A DNA stretch of 64,000 nt from Bradyrhizobium canariense (lineage in GTDB: Bacteria > Pseudomonadota > Alphaproteobacteria > Rhizobiales > Xanthobacteraceae): NCBI RefSeq assembly GCF_019402665.1, contig NZ_VSST01000039.1:1-64000 (forward strand), read 5' to 3'. The position numbers and the translations under genes are program-made. Shown here in pieces: positions 16,076 through 26,964 of this stretch (the first letter of the stretch is position 1; each line of letters begins with the position of its first letter). A model generated the notes under the pieces. It did no database searches and was not told where the DNA came from. It saw only the letters and a list, made by a program, of their open reading frames with translations.

Positions 16076-17758
16076 ATGTTTTTCTCCCGCATCAGTTTCA
16101 AGCTGGTCCTGATTGTCGGCATCAGCCTCCTTGGCATGATCGCGCTGGCGCCGATCGCGCTATCGACCCTGCGCGCGCAGATGATCGCGGACCGTGAGGC
16201 CAAGACGCAGCACATGGTCGACGTCGGCTACGGCATCCTGGCGCACTACCAGAAGCTCGAGAGCGAAGGAAAACTCCCACGCGAGCAGGCCCAGGCCGGC
16301 GCGATCGCGGAGATCAAGAGCCTGCGCTACGACAAGGTCGAGTATTTCTGGCTCAATGACATGACCCCCAAGATGGTCATGCACCCGATCAAGCCCGAGC
16401 TCGACGGCAAGGATCTCTCCGGGATGAAGGATCCATCCGGCAACGCGCTGTTCGTCGGCTTCGTTGACGTCGTCAAAAAGCAGGGCGCGGGCTTCTACAG
16501 CTACCTCTGGCCGAAGCCCGGCTTCGACCAGCCGGTCGGGAAAATCTCCTATGTGAAGGGCTTCGCGCCCTGGGGCTGGATCATCGGCACCGGTATCTAT
16601 CTCGACGACGTCGACGCCGTCTTCCGCCAGAATGCGATGACCTTCGCCCTGGTGTGCCTGGCCGTGTTCGTGCTCGTGCTCGGCGCCTCCTTCGTGATCG
16701 GCCGCAGCGTGACCCGGCCGCTGGCGAAGATCACCGCGCTCACCGAGCGCCTCGCCTCCGGCGACAGCGCGTTCGACGTGCCCCATACCGACCGTCGCGA
16801 CGAGATCGGCGGGCTCGCCAAGGCGCTCGCCGTGTTCAAGGACAATGCGTCGGCGGTCGGCCGGATGCACGCCGAACAGCAGGAGACGAAGCAGAAGGCC
16901 GACGAGGAGAAGCGCAAGACGATGACCGACCTCGCCGGTAAGTTCGAGGCGAACGTTCAGGCCGTCGTCCGCGACGTCTTCAACGAGGCGCGCGCGATGC
17001 AGCAGGCCGCGCAGGGTATGTCCGAGATCGCCGACAAGGCGACCGACCGTGCTAGCTTCGTCGCCACCGCCTGTCAGCAGGCTTCGAGCAACGTGCAGAC
17101 GGTGGCCTCCGCCGCTGCGCAGCTGTCGTCCTCGATCACCGAGATCAGCCAGCGCGTCGCGCAGGCTGCAAGCGTGGCCGACAAGGCCGCCGCCGACGGC
17201 CAGCGCACCAACGACACCGTGCAGGGGCTGGCCGCCGCCGCGCACAAGATCGGTGAGGTCATCGACCTCATCAACCAGATCGCCTCGCAGACCAATTTGC
17301 TCGCGCTTAACGCCACCATCGAGGCAGCGCGCGCCGGCGAGGCCGGCAAGGGGTTTGCGGTGGTGGCAAGCGAAGTGAAGTCGCTGGCGAGCCAGACCGC
17401 GAAGGCGACCGACGAGATCGGCGCGCAGATCACCGCGATCCAGGCCGAGACCAACCAGGTCGTCGGCAACATCGACAGCATCCGCAAGACCATCTTGGAG
17501 GTCAACGAGATTTCCTCGTCGATCGCCGCAGCCGTCGAGGAGCAGGGCGCCGCGACCGCGGCGATCGCCCACAGCGTACGCGAGGCTGCCTCCGGCACCG
17601 ACCAGGTTTCGCAGAACATCTCGGGTGTGACCGACGCGACGGCGGAGACCGGCCAGGCCGCCGGCCTCGTGCTGCAATCGAGTGGCCGGCTGTCGCAGAA
17701 GCTGCAATCGTTGGAAGACGAGGTCAGTGCTTTCGTTGCGGGGGTGCGGGCGGCCTAG
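16076..17758 (+). CDS. methyl-accepting chemotaxis protein with Cache sensor
   Basis: A 560-residue transducer. Order: TM1 (about 8-32), a periplasmic single Cache_2 domain (about 35-180; the YFWLNDMTPKMVMHPIKPEL and FAPWGWIIGTGIYLDD words are typical), TM2 (about 190-212), HAMP (about 213-270, RSVTRPLAKITALTERLASG) and a cytoplasmic signalling domain with the hairpin tip containing VIDLINQIASQTNLLALNAT and EAARAGEAGKGFAVVA. It should bind a small ligand outside and control CheA. No che genes are nearby. ATG 16076 is chosen over the TTG four codons upstream. Confidence 0.93.
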   Translation: MFFSRISFKLVLIVGISLLGMIALAPIALSTLRAQMIADREAKTQHMVDVGYGILAHYQKLESEGKLPREQAQAGAIAEIKSLRYDKVEYFWLNDMTPKMVMHPIKPELDGKDLSGMKDPSGNALFVGFVDVVKKQGAGFYSYLWPKPGFDQPVGKISYVKGFAPWGWIIGTGIYLDDVDAVFRQNAMTFALVCLAVFVLVLGASFVIGRSVTRPLAKITALTERLASGDSAFDVPHTDRRDEIGGLAKALAVFKDNASAVGRMHAEQQETKQKADEEKRKTMTDLAGKFEANVQAVVRDVFNEARAMQQAAQGMSEIADKATDRASFVATACQQASSNVQTVASAAAQLSSSITEISQRVAQAASVADKAAADGQRTNDTVQGLAAAAHKIGEVIDLINQIASQTNLLALNATIEAARAGEAGKGFAVVASEVKSLASQTAKATDEIGAQITAIQAETNQVVGNIDSIRKTILEVNEISSSIAAAVEEQGAATAAIAHSVREAASGTDQVSQNISGVTDATAETGQAAGLVLQSSGRLSQKLQSLEDEVSAFVAGVRAA

Positions 17759-17769
17759 TATAGCAGGGG

Positions 17770-18453
17770 ATGAATCAGAGTTCTGATCGGCGCGCGCGCA
17801 TTCTCCTGATCAATCCGAACAGTTCCGTGGCGACCACTGAGATGATGGTCGCCATCGCGAGGTCGACCGTCGTCGACGGCTTCGACATCGACGGCGCGAC
17901 CGCAACGCGCGCGCCGCAAATGATCGTGACGCCGGATGCGCTGGATGCAGCTTCCGCCGAAGTTCTGGAGATATCGCAGTCGAACCGGCATGCATGCGAC
18001 GGTATCATCGTCGCGGCGTTCGGCGATCCCGGATTGGCCGGCATCAAGGCCGCGATGAAACTGCCCGCGGTCGGCATCGGTGAGTCCTCGATGGTGGCAG
18101 CCGCCGAGAACGGCCGCCGCTTCGGCGTGGCGACCACGACGCCGCTGTTGGAAGCGAAGATCGACGCTCGGCCGGAAGCGCTGGGTCTGCGATCGTATTA
18201 CACCGGCGTCCGCTTCGCGGAGGGCGATCCGCAGGAGCTGATGCGCGATCCGGCGCGGCTGCGAACAGCGCTCGCGGGCGCGGTCGAGGCCTGCATCGCG
18301 CAGGATGGCGCGGAGGCGGTCATCATCGGCGGCGGGCCGCTGGGCGAAGTCGCGCGCGAGCTTCAGCCGATCTTCACCGTGCCGGTCATCGCGCCGATCC
18401 CGTCTGCCGTGGCGCGGATTATTCGCCTCATCACGGCACGCGCGACCGACTGA
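17770..18453 (+). CDS. Asp/Glu/hydantoin racemase-fold protein lacking both catalytic Cys
   Basis: 227 residues. The fold signature is clear: ILLINPNSSVATTEMM at the N-terminus, AFGDPGLAGIKAA in the middle and VIIGGGPLGEVA near residue 185. In active racemases of this family the segment reads ACFGDPG and the second reads GCAG. Here the first Cys is Ala83 and the second is Gly188, so the two-cysteine racemisation mechanism is not available. Cys76 and Cys175 are elsewhere in the chain. It may be a lyase or decarboxylase-like relative, or a non-catalytic protein. It starts 11 bp after the chemoreceptor stop. Confidence 0.8.
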   Translation: MNQSSDRRARILLINPNSSVATTEMMVAIARSTVVDGFDIDGATATRAPQMIVTPDALDAASAEVLEISQSNRHACDGIIVAAFGDPGLAGIKAAMKLPAVGIGESSMVAAAENGRRFGVATTTPLLEAKIDARPEALGLRSYYTGVRFAEGDPQELMRDPARLRTALAGAVEACIAQDGAEAVIIGGGPLGEVARELQPIFTVPVIAPIPSAVARIIRLITARATD

Positions 18454-18580
18454 AATTCCGGCCGGCGGGAACGGTCGTCGGGACCGGCGTTCTTGCCCTT
18501 GACGGCCTCGGTTAAAGTGACGAAGCAGAACAATCGGACCGGCCGACCCGCGCTTGGGCACGCGGGCATGGAGACGCTGC

Positions 18581-21500
18581 ATGTCGTTCAAGAAGCTCCT
18601 GATCGCCAATCGCGGCGAGATCGCCATCCGCATCGCGCGCGCCGCAGCCGATTCCGGCCTCGCGACGGTCGCGATCCATCCCGCGGACGATGCGCTGTCG
18701 CTGCATGTGCGCCTTGCCGATGAGGCGGTCGAAATCCCCGGCCGCGGCGCGCGGGCCTATCTCGACATCGAGGCCGTGGTGAAGGCGGCGAGGAGCGCAG
18801 GCTGCGACGCCGTGCACCCCGGCTACGGCTTCCTCAGCGAGAACGCTGCGTTCGCGAAGGCCTGCGTCGATGCAGGCATCGCCTTCGTCGGGCCGAAGCC
18901 GGCGGCGCTCGAACTGTTCGGCGACAAGGTTGCGGCACGGCAACTGGCAAAGCGCTGCGGCGTGCCAATCATCGCCGGCACCAGCGGGCCCTCCTCGCTG
19001 GAGGACATCACGGCGTTCTTCACCTCGCTCGGCAGCAACCCGGCGATCGTGATCAAGGCGATGGCCGGCGGCGGCGGGCGCGGCATGCGCGTGGTCGAGC
19101 GCGCTGCCGATCTCGCGGAGGCCTATGCGCGTTGCCAGTCCGAGGCCAAGGCCGCGTTCGGCTTCGACGGCGTCTATGCCGAGCGGTTGATCCGGCAGGC
19201 GCGCCATATCGAGGTGCAGATCATCGGCGATCGCCACGGCGCGATCTCCCACCTCTGGGAACGCGAATGCACCATTCAGCGCCGGCACCAGAAGCTGATC
19301 GAGGTGGCGCCGAGCCCGTCGCTCAGCGACGGCTTGCGTGGCCGTATCAGCGAGGCGGCGAAGCAACTCGCCGTGGCCGCGTCTTACGACAATCTCGGCA
19401 CGTTCGAGTTCTTGGTCGACGGCACTGCCGACGACAGTTTTGCCTTCATCGAGGCCAACCCGCGGCTCCAGGTCGAGCACACCGTGACCGAAGAGGTGCT
19501 GGGCCTCGATCTGGTCCGCGCCCAGCTCGCGGTCGCCGCCGGTGCCTCGCTTGCGTCGCTCGGCCTGGCGCAAGGCTCGATCCCGAAACCGCGCGGCTAT
19601 GCCATGCAGTTGCGTGTCAACATGGAGACGCTGGACGAGCTGGGGGCGACGCACCCGACCGGCGGCGTGCTTGCCGTGTTCGAGCCGCCGTCGGGCCCCG
19701 GCGTCCGCGTCGATAGTTTCGGTTATGCCGGCTACAAGACCAGTGCCGCCTTCGACTCGCTGCTGGCAAAGGTCATCGTGCATACGCCGGGTGAAGCCTG
19801 GCACGACGTTGTCTCCAAAGCCGCGCGCGCCTTGCGCGAGTTTCGTATTGACGGCGTCGTCACCAACATCGCTTTCCTCCAGGCCGTGCTGGCGCATCCC
19901 GATTTCAGGGCTAACCGCATCGCGACAGACTTCATCGATCGCAACATCGGCAAGCTCGTCGAAGCCGCCGATGGCGCGGCCAAACCACTCTATTTTGCGG
20001 CGACGGAGCGAAGCGGCGGTCCCGGCATCGAGGCGCATACCGCACAGATCGTGCCCGAAGGCACGGTGATGGTCGCAGCACCCTTGCAGGGAACCATCGT
20101 CACCATCCAGGTGAAGGAAGGCGAGATCGTGCGTCCGGGCCAGCAGCTCGCCGTGATTGAATCCATGAAAATGGAACATCTGGTCATGGCCGAGCAGGGC
20201 GGCCGTGTCATGAAGCTACTCGCCGGCGACGGTGTCACGTTGATGCATGGCGAGCCGATCATGTATCTGCAGCCGCTCGAGGTTGCGGCTGATGCGTCTG
20301 CAACGGAAACCGATATCGATCTCGACCACATCCGTCCCGATCTCGCCGAACTGATCGCGCGCCAGGCCAACACGCTCGACGAAAATCGCCCTGCTTCGGT
20401 CGAGCGCCGCCGCAACACCAATCAGCGCACCGCGCGCGAGAATGTCGCGCAGCTCGTCGACGACGGCTCGTTCATGGAGTATGGCAGCCTTGCGATCGCG
20501 GCGCAGCGGCGCCGGCGCAAGCTCGACGATCTCGTCAAGAACACGCCGGCCGACGGCCTCGTCATGGGCGTCGCGACCGTCAACGCCGAGAAGTTCGGGC
20601 CCGAGGGCGGGCGCTGCATCGTCGTGGCCTACGACTACACCGTGCTCGCGGGCACGCAGGGCCACATGAACCACAAGAAGATCGACCGCATGCTGACGCT
20701 CGCGGAAGACTGGCGCGTGCCCCTGGTGTTCTATGCCGAAGGCGGCGGCGGCCGGCCTGGCGATACCGACCGGCTCGGCATGACCGGGCTCGATGGTCCG
20801 TCCTTCGTGCAGTTCGCCAGACTCTCGGGTCTTGTGCCGGTCATCGGCGTGGTCTCCGGCTATTGCTTCGCCGGCAATGCCGCGATGCTCGGCTGCTGCG
20901 ATGTCATCATCGCCGCCAAAAATGCCTCGATCGGCATGGGTGGCCCCGCGATGATCGAGGGCGGCGGGCTCGGCGTCTATCACCCGGCCGAGGTCGGTCC
21001 TGTTACGTTCCAGTCGCCGAACGGCGTCATCGACATCCTCGTCGAGGACGAAGAGGAGGCGACATCCGTTGCGCAAAAATACCTGTCCTATTTCCAGGGC
21101 GAGGTGACGGACTGGCAGGCCGCCGACCAGCGGCTGCTGCGCCGCGCGATCCCCGAGAACCGCCTGCGCGTCTACGACATCCGCAGCGTGATCGACCTCG
21201 TCGCGGACAAGCACAGCGTGCTGGAGCTGCGCCGCGACTACGGCGTCGGCATGATCACCGCGTTGATCCGCATCGAGGGGAAGCCGTTCGGCCTGATCGC
21301 CAACAATCCGCGCCATCTCGGCGGTGCGATCGACGCCGATGCCGGCGACAAGGCCGCGCGCTTCCTCCAGCTCTGCGACGCCTTCGATCTGCCGATCGTC
21401 TCGCTGTGCGACACGCCCGGCTTCATGGTCGGCCCGGAAGCCGAGAAGACGGCGATCGTGCGCCACGTCTCGCGCATGTTCGTGACAGGCGCGAGCCTGA

Positions 21501-21886
21501 CAGTGCCGCTGTTCGGCATCGTCCTGCGCAAGGGCTATGGGCTCGGGGCGCAGTCGATGATCGGCGGCGGCTTCCACGCCTCGTTCTTCACCGCGGCCTG
21601 GCCGACCGGCGAGTTCGGTGGCATGGGCCTGGAGGGATACGTCCGCCTCGGCTTCCGCAAGGAAATGGAGGCGATCGCCGACCCCGTCGAGCGTGAGACC
21701 TATTATCGCAACAAGGTCGCCGAGCTCTACGCCAACGGCAAGGCGGTCTCGATCGCCTCCGTGTTCGAGATCGACAACGTCATCGATCCCGCCGAGACGC
21801 GGCGGTGGATCATGGCAGGCCTGCGGTCGGTGCCGAAGCCGCCGACGCGGACGGCGAAGAAGCGACCCTGCATCGATACGTGGTGA
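18581..21886 (+). CDS. single-chain acyl-CoA carboxylase (BC-BCCP-CT fusion)
   Basis: A 1101-residue biotin enzyme that should carboxylate an acyl-CoA using ATP and bicarbonate. Biotin carboxylase occupies about 1-450 (LLIANRGEIAIRIARAA, GGGGRGMR ATP loop, EANPRLQVEH). A linker region is followed by the biotin carrier domain with Lys530 in ESMKMEH. The fused carboxyltransferase occupies about 600-1090 (VVSGYCFAGNAAMLGCCD; GLIANNPRHLGGAID; SLCDTPGFMVGP). The architecture matches the long-chain acyl-CoA carboxylases known from Mycobacterium avium and Rhodopseudomonas. ATG 18581 begins the conserved N-terminus. It stands alone, followed by a sigma-54 activator. Confidence 0.92.
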   Translation: MSFKKLLIANRGEIAIRIARAAADSGLATVAIHPADDALSLHVRLADEAVEIPGRGARAYLDIEAVVKAARSAGCDAVHPGYGFLSENAAFAKACVDAGIAFVGPKPAALELFGDKVAARQLAKRCGVPIIAGTSGPSSLEDITAFFTSLGSNPAIVIKAMAGGGGRGMRVVERAADLAEAYARCQSEAKAAFGFDGVYAERLIRQARHIEVQIIGDRHGAISHLWERECTIQRRHQKLIEVAPSPSLSDGLRGRISEAAKQLAVAASYDNLGTFEFLVDGTADDSFAFIEANPRLQVEHTVTEEVLGLDLVRAQLAVAAGASLASLGLAQGSIPKPRGYAMQLRVNMETLDELGATHPTGGVLAVFEPPSGPGVRVDSFGYAGYKTSAAFDSLLAKVIVHTPGEAWHDVVSKAARALREFRIDGVVTNIAFLQAVLAHPDFRANRIATDFIDRNIGKLVEAADGAAKPLYFAATERSGGPGIEAHTAQIVPEGTVMVAAPLQGTIVTIQVKEGEIVRPGQQLAVIESMKMEHLVMAEQGGRVMKLLAGDGVTLMHGEPIMYLQPLEVAADASATETDIDLDHIRPDLAELIARQANTLDENRPASVERRRNTNQRTARENVAQLVDDGSFMEYGSLAIAAQRRRRKLDDLVKNTPADGLVMGVATVNAEKFGPEGGRCIVVAYDYTVLAGTQGHMNHKKIDRMLTLAEDWRVPLVFYAEGGGGRPGDTDRLGMTGLDGPSFVQFARLSGLVPVIGVVSGYCFAGNAAMLGCCDVIIAAKNASIGMGGPAMIEGGGLGVYHPAEVGPVTFQSPNGVIDILVEDEEEATSVAQKYLSYFQGEVTDWQAADQRLLRRAIPENRLRVYDIRSVIDLVADKHSVLELRRDYGVGMITALIRIEGKPFGLIANNPRHLGGAIDADAGDKAARFLQLCDAFDLPIVSLCDTPGFMVGPEAEKTAIVRHVSRMFVTGASLTVPLFGIVLRKGYGLGAQSMIGGGFHASFFTAAWPTGEFGGMGLEGYVRLGFRKEMEAIADPVERETYYRNKVAELYANGKAVSIASVFEIDNVIDPAETRRWIMAGLRSVPKPPTRTAKKRPCIDTW

Positions 21887-21995
21887 GGGCGGTGCAGCAA
21901 TTATGATTGCGCTTCGCCGCGTTCCCGGTTCCCGATTGACATCCCCGCCTGCGCTGCCAGACTTTGCACAATAATACAGGGTGGAGACGTCCGCG

Positions 21996-23861
<1,866 letters not shown>

Positions 23862-23888
23862 CACTCAGCTGCATGCGGCGAGCTTTCT

Positions 23889-24045
23889 TCCCCTCTCCCC
23901 CTGCGGGAGAGGGTGGCTCGCCGCGACAGCGGCGAGCCGGGTGACGGGTCTCTCTCCGCACCTGATTCTCTGGCTTCTGGATTCGCGGAGAGATACCCCT
24001 CATCCGGCGTTTCGCGCCACCTTCTCCCGCAAGGGGAGAAGGGAA
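23889..24045. repeat. large intergenic inverted repeat, family C
   Basis: Purine/pyrimidine-biased arms CCCCTCTCCCCCTGCGGGAG at one end and CTTCTCCCGCAAGGGGAGAA at the other enclose secondary hairpins (GGCTCGCCG/CGGCGAGCC; CTCTCTCCGC/GCGGAGAG). A relative lies at 63306-63425. It lies between the convergent sigma-54 activator and flavin reductase genes. Confidence 0.78.
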
Positions 24046-24072
24046 GAGCGCACCATCAACGCCGCCGCTGCC

Positions 24073-24642
24073 TTACGAAAAATCGCTCCAGCTCAGATGT
24101 CGCGAGTCGAGGTCGCCGACGGTTACGGTGCCGCGGATTTCGCGCGGGGCGTGGAAGCTGCTGCGCAGATACACGAGCGGCGCCGCGCCGTCGGAATGCG
24201 ATGCGCCGCGCACCTCGCCGACGAAGATCGAATGCGTCTTGGTCTCGAATTCCTGCGCCAGCACGCAGTCGAACGCGGCGACCGCATCCGTCAGCACCGG
24301 CGCGCCGGTCACCCCGCGCGTCCATTCCCCGAACGCAAAGCGGTCGTCGCCATTGACGCCCTTCTGGCCGCTGAAGGTCAGCGCCAGTGCCGCGTGGTCC
24401 TCGTGCAGGAAGTTGATCGCGAACGCGCCTTCCTCGCGGATACGCGCGTGCGCACTGGCGTTGCGGTTGACACACACGATCAGGGATGGCGGCGAGTCCG
24501 ACAGTGAGCAGGCCGAGGTCACAGTCAACCCCGTGCGCTTGCCGTGCTCGGCGCCGGCCGTCACCAGCGCGACGGCGCCGGCGCACTGGCGCATCGCCTG
24601 CTTGAAATCCTTGGCGTCGAAAGCACTGGCGTCCACGCTCAC
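24073..24642 (-). CDS. flavin reductase family protein
   Basis: A 189-residue FMN-binding split-barrel protein (DIM6/NTAB type). Conserved words: GAVALVTAGAEHGKRTGLTV, SLSDSPPSLIVCVNRNASAH and FAINFLHEDHAALA. It should reduce FMN or FAD with NAD(P)H and hand the reduced flavin to a monooxygenase. The partner is evident: an LLM-type monooxygenase gene ends 57 bp upstream on the same strand. The start is GTG 24642 with GGAG upstream. Confidence 0.87.
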   Translation of the reverse strand: MSVDASAFDAKDFKQAMRQCAGAVALVTAGAEHGKRTGLTVTSACSLSDSPPSLIVCVNRNASAHARIREEGAFAINFLHEDHAALALTFSGQKGVNGDDRFAFGEWTRGVTGAPVLTDAVAAFDCVLAQEFETKTHSIFVGEVRGASHSDGAAPLVYLRSSFHAPREIRGTVTVGDLDSRHLSWSDFS

Positions 24643-24699
24643 GCGGAAATCTCCGAAATGGATGCGGATGCGGCACGATCGCGCCGCACCCGCGTCGGG

Positions 24700-25797
24700 T
24701 CAAGCCGCCTTCTGCGCGGAGCCGAGATGCTTCAGGCGCGGCATCACCTCGTTCCTCAGCAGCGACAGCGAGTGATGCCAGGCTTCAGCCTTGTGCTTGT
24801 AGTCGAAGCCGAACACCAGCAGCACGCCGAAGCCGCCGACTTCCTCGTAGATCTTCTCGATTTTCTCGGCGACGGTCGCGGGCGAGCCGACGATCCAGTT
24901 CCGCTTGGCGCAATATTCGACGGTGACGTCGCTATCGGGCACGTCGGGCGCGTGCTTCAAATAGTCCTTGAAGCCGAAATGCCCGAGCAGCGGCAGGAAG
25001 TACTCGCCCATCATCCGGCCCATCATGTCGCCGGTCGAGAGCCTCCACGCTTCCTCGTCGGTATCAGCGACGAACACCTCGCGCACCAGCCGCCAATCCG
25101 CGCGGTCCGGCTTGCGTCCGGTCTTGGCGGCACCGGCTACGACCGAATCCCAATGACTGCCGACATAGGCCGGGTTGAGGTTGAGGCTCATCGGGATGAA
25201 GCCGCGCTCGCCGGCGAGCTTCAACGTGTCCGAGTTCTTCGAAAGACCGGCGACACCGATCGGCGGATGCGGCGTCTGCAACGGCTTGATGTGGGGTTTC
25301 AGGAAGTCGAACATCGTGTCCGGCTTGGTCACCGTCCAGAATTTGCCCTTGTAGGTCCAGGGCGCGGGATCGCTCCACATCTTCAGAATGATCTCCAGCG
25401 CCTCGCGCGTCATGTCGCGGTTCTGTCCGCTCATGCCGTCGACGTTGAACATGGCCCAGTCGCTCGGCAGGCCGCTAGCCGCGACGCCGAAATTGAGCCG
25501 CCCCCCGGAGAGATGATCGAGCATGGCGACGCGGTTGGCGAGCTCGGCGGGGTGGTGATAGGGCAGCAGGAAGCCGCCTGGTCCGATGCGAATATTCTTG
25601 GTCTGCATCAGCGCCTGTGCGATCAGAAGGTCTGGCGTGGGATTGGGTTCCCAGGGCGCGGTGTGGTGCTCGCCGACCCAGGCCTCCTGATAGCCGAGCT
25701 CGTCGAGCCAGCGCATGACCTGCAGGTCCCAGTCGTTCCCTTCCTTCAGGCCGCACTCCGGCGGGTGCGAAGGCATCGTGAAATAACCGATCTCCAT
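24700..25797 (-). CDS. LLM-class flavin-dependent monooxygenase
   Basis: 365 residues with a luciferase-like TIM barrel across the whole length. Family words include EAWVGEHHTAPWEPNP, GPGGFLLPYHHPAELANRVA and GRLNFGVAASGLPSDW. It uses reduced flavin and oxygen to oxidise an unknown substrate. The downstream flavin reductase gene makes a typical two-component monooxygenase pair. ATG 25797 has a GAGAGGAAA ribosome site; the frame opens five codons further upstream. No pathway genes around it reveal the substrate. Confidence 0.9.
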   Translation of the reverse strand: MEIGYFTMPSHPPECGLKEGNDWDLQVMRWLDELGYQEAWVGEHHTAPWEPNPTPDLLIAQALMQTKNIRIGPGGFLLPYHHPAELANRVAMLDHLSGGRLNFGVAASGLPSDWAMFNVDGMSGQNRDMTREALEIILKMWSDPAPWTYKGKFWTVTKPDTMFDFLKPHIKPLQTPHPPIGVAGLSKNSDTLKLAGERGFIPMSLNLNPAYVGSHWDSVVAGAAKTGRKPDRADWRLVREVFVADTDEEAWRLSTGDMMGRMMGEYFLPLLGHFGFKDYLKHAPDVPDSDVTVEYCAKRNWIVGSPATVAEKIEKIYEEVGGFGVLLVFGFDYKHKAEAWHHSLSLLRNEVMPRLKHLGSAQKAA

Positions 25798-25979
25798 GGG
25801 TTTCCTCTCCACAATTGACGCGTCTTGTTGCGCGGTTCACGGATGTGAGCAGAAACGCTTTAGCAAGCGGTGTGCCAGCTCTTCGCGAGTGGTGGGCCAG
25901 CGCGAACGGCGCCTCAGACCTGCGAGAAAAGGCTGGTTTGCGGCGGCAATAGCCGATATCCCGGGACAGATTTACGGGG

Positions 25980-26024
25980 CCTCGTCTCACTGTCGCGAGA
26001 CGGCGTCTCGGCGGTGAGACGAGG
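25980..26024. promoter_or_regulatory. nested palindrome upstream of dgoK, candidate operator
   Basis: Outer arms CCTCGTCTCAC (25980-25990) and GTGAGACGAGG (26014-26024) are perfectly complementary. Inner arms CGAGACG (25996-26002) and CGTCTCG (26004-26010) are also perfect. Four copies of a GTCTC/GAGAC half-site result. It ends 12 bp before the dgoK start, where a repressor could block transcription or an mRNA hairpin could mask the ribosome site. Confidence 0.65.
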
Positions 26025-26036
26025 ATACGAATCGAG

Positions 26037-26951
26037 ATGACTGAACCTGCCTATGTCGCGGTAGACTGGGGCACCAGCAGCTTCCGACTCTGGCTGATCG
26101 ACCGCGCCGGCGAGGTGCTGGCCGAGCGCCGCAGCGATGAGGGCATGCTGGCCGCCGCGAAGGCCGGCTTTCCCGCCGTGCTGCAATCGCATCTCGCGGC
26201 AGTCGAGGCTCCCGATCATCTGCCCGTCCTCGTCTGCGGCATGGCCGGCGCGCGTACCGGCTGGGTCGAGGCCGGTTATGTCGACACGCCGGCACCACTC
26301 TCCGCTGTTCTGAAGCAGGCCGCGCGCGTGCCCGGCGAAGCGCGCGACATTCGCATCTTGCCGGGTATCGCGCAGCGCGATGCAAAAGCGCCGGACGTGA
26401 TGCGCGGCGAGGAAACGCAGCTGCTCGGCGCGCTCGGGCTCGATGCCGCCGGCGAAGCGCTAGTCTGCATGCCCGGCACGCATTCGAAATGGGTGCGCGT
26501 GAAGGACGGCACGGTCGCGCATTTCTCCACCTTCATGACCGGCGAGCTCTTCAGCGTCGTGTCGCGCGAGACGATTTTGTCGCTTGCGGTCGCCGGCGCC
26601 GAAGACGCCGAGGATGTCGCGAGCTTCAAGGCGGCGGTGAAGGCCGCGTACGAAGCACCGGCCTTCGCGGCTAATTTTCTGTTCGGCGCGCGCTCGCGTC
26701 AGCTCCTGTTCGGGGGCACACCGGCCGCGGCGCGCGAAACGCTGTCGGGCACGTTGATCGGCGTCGAGCTGGCGGCGGGGCTTTCCGGCGCGATGTCGAA
26801 AGCTGGCATCACGCTGATTGCCTCGGGGCGGCTCGCGATGCTGTATAGGCTGGCTTTCGACGCGCTGTCGGTCGCCGTGAACCAGGTCGATGCCGATGAA
26901 GCGGTCCGCCGCGGTCTGTCGATGGCGGCTGCCGCGATCTGGACGCAATGA
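26037..26951 (+). CDS. dgoK: 2-dehydro-3-deoxygalactonokinase
   Basis: A 304-residue sugar-acid kinase that phosphorylates 2-keto-3-deoxygalactonate at O6 in the De Ley-Doudoroff galactose route. The DgoK family signature is complete: VAVDWGTSSFRLWLID at the N-terminus, CGMAGARTGWVEAGYVDTP, VMRGEETQLLG, PGTHSKWVRVKDG and a C-terminal ADEAVRRGLSMAA. It is followed after 13 bp by the aldolase gene that uses its product. A nested palindrome just upstream suggests repressor control. Confidence 0.93.
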   Translation: MTEPAYVAVDWGTSSFRLWLIDRAGEVLAERRSDEGMLAAAKAGFPAVLQSHLAAVEAPDHLPVLVCGMAGARTGWVEAGYVDTPAPLSAVLKQAARVPGEARDIRILPGIAQRDAKAPDVMRGEETQLLGALGLDAAGEALVCMPGTHSKWVRVKDGTVAHFSTFMTGELFSVVSRETILSLAVAGAEDAEDVASFKAAVKAAYEAPAFAANFLFGARSRQLLFGGTPAAARETLSGTLIGVELAAGLSGAMSKAGITLIASGRLAMLYRLAFDALSVAVNQVDADEAVRRGLSMAAAAIWTQ

Positions 26952-26964
26952 GAGGACTGTCGAG

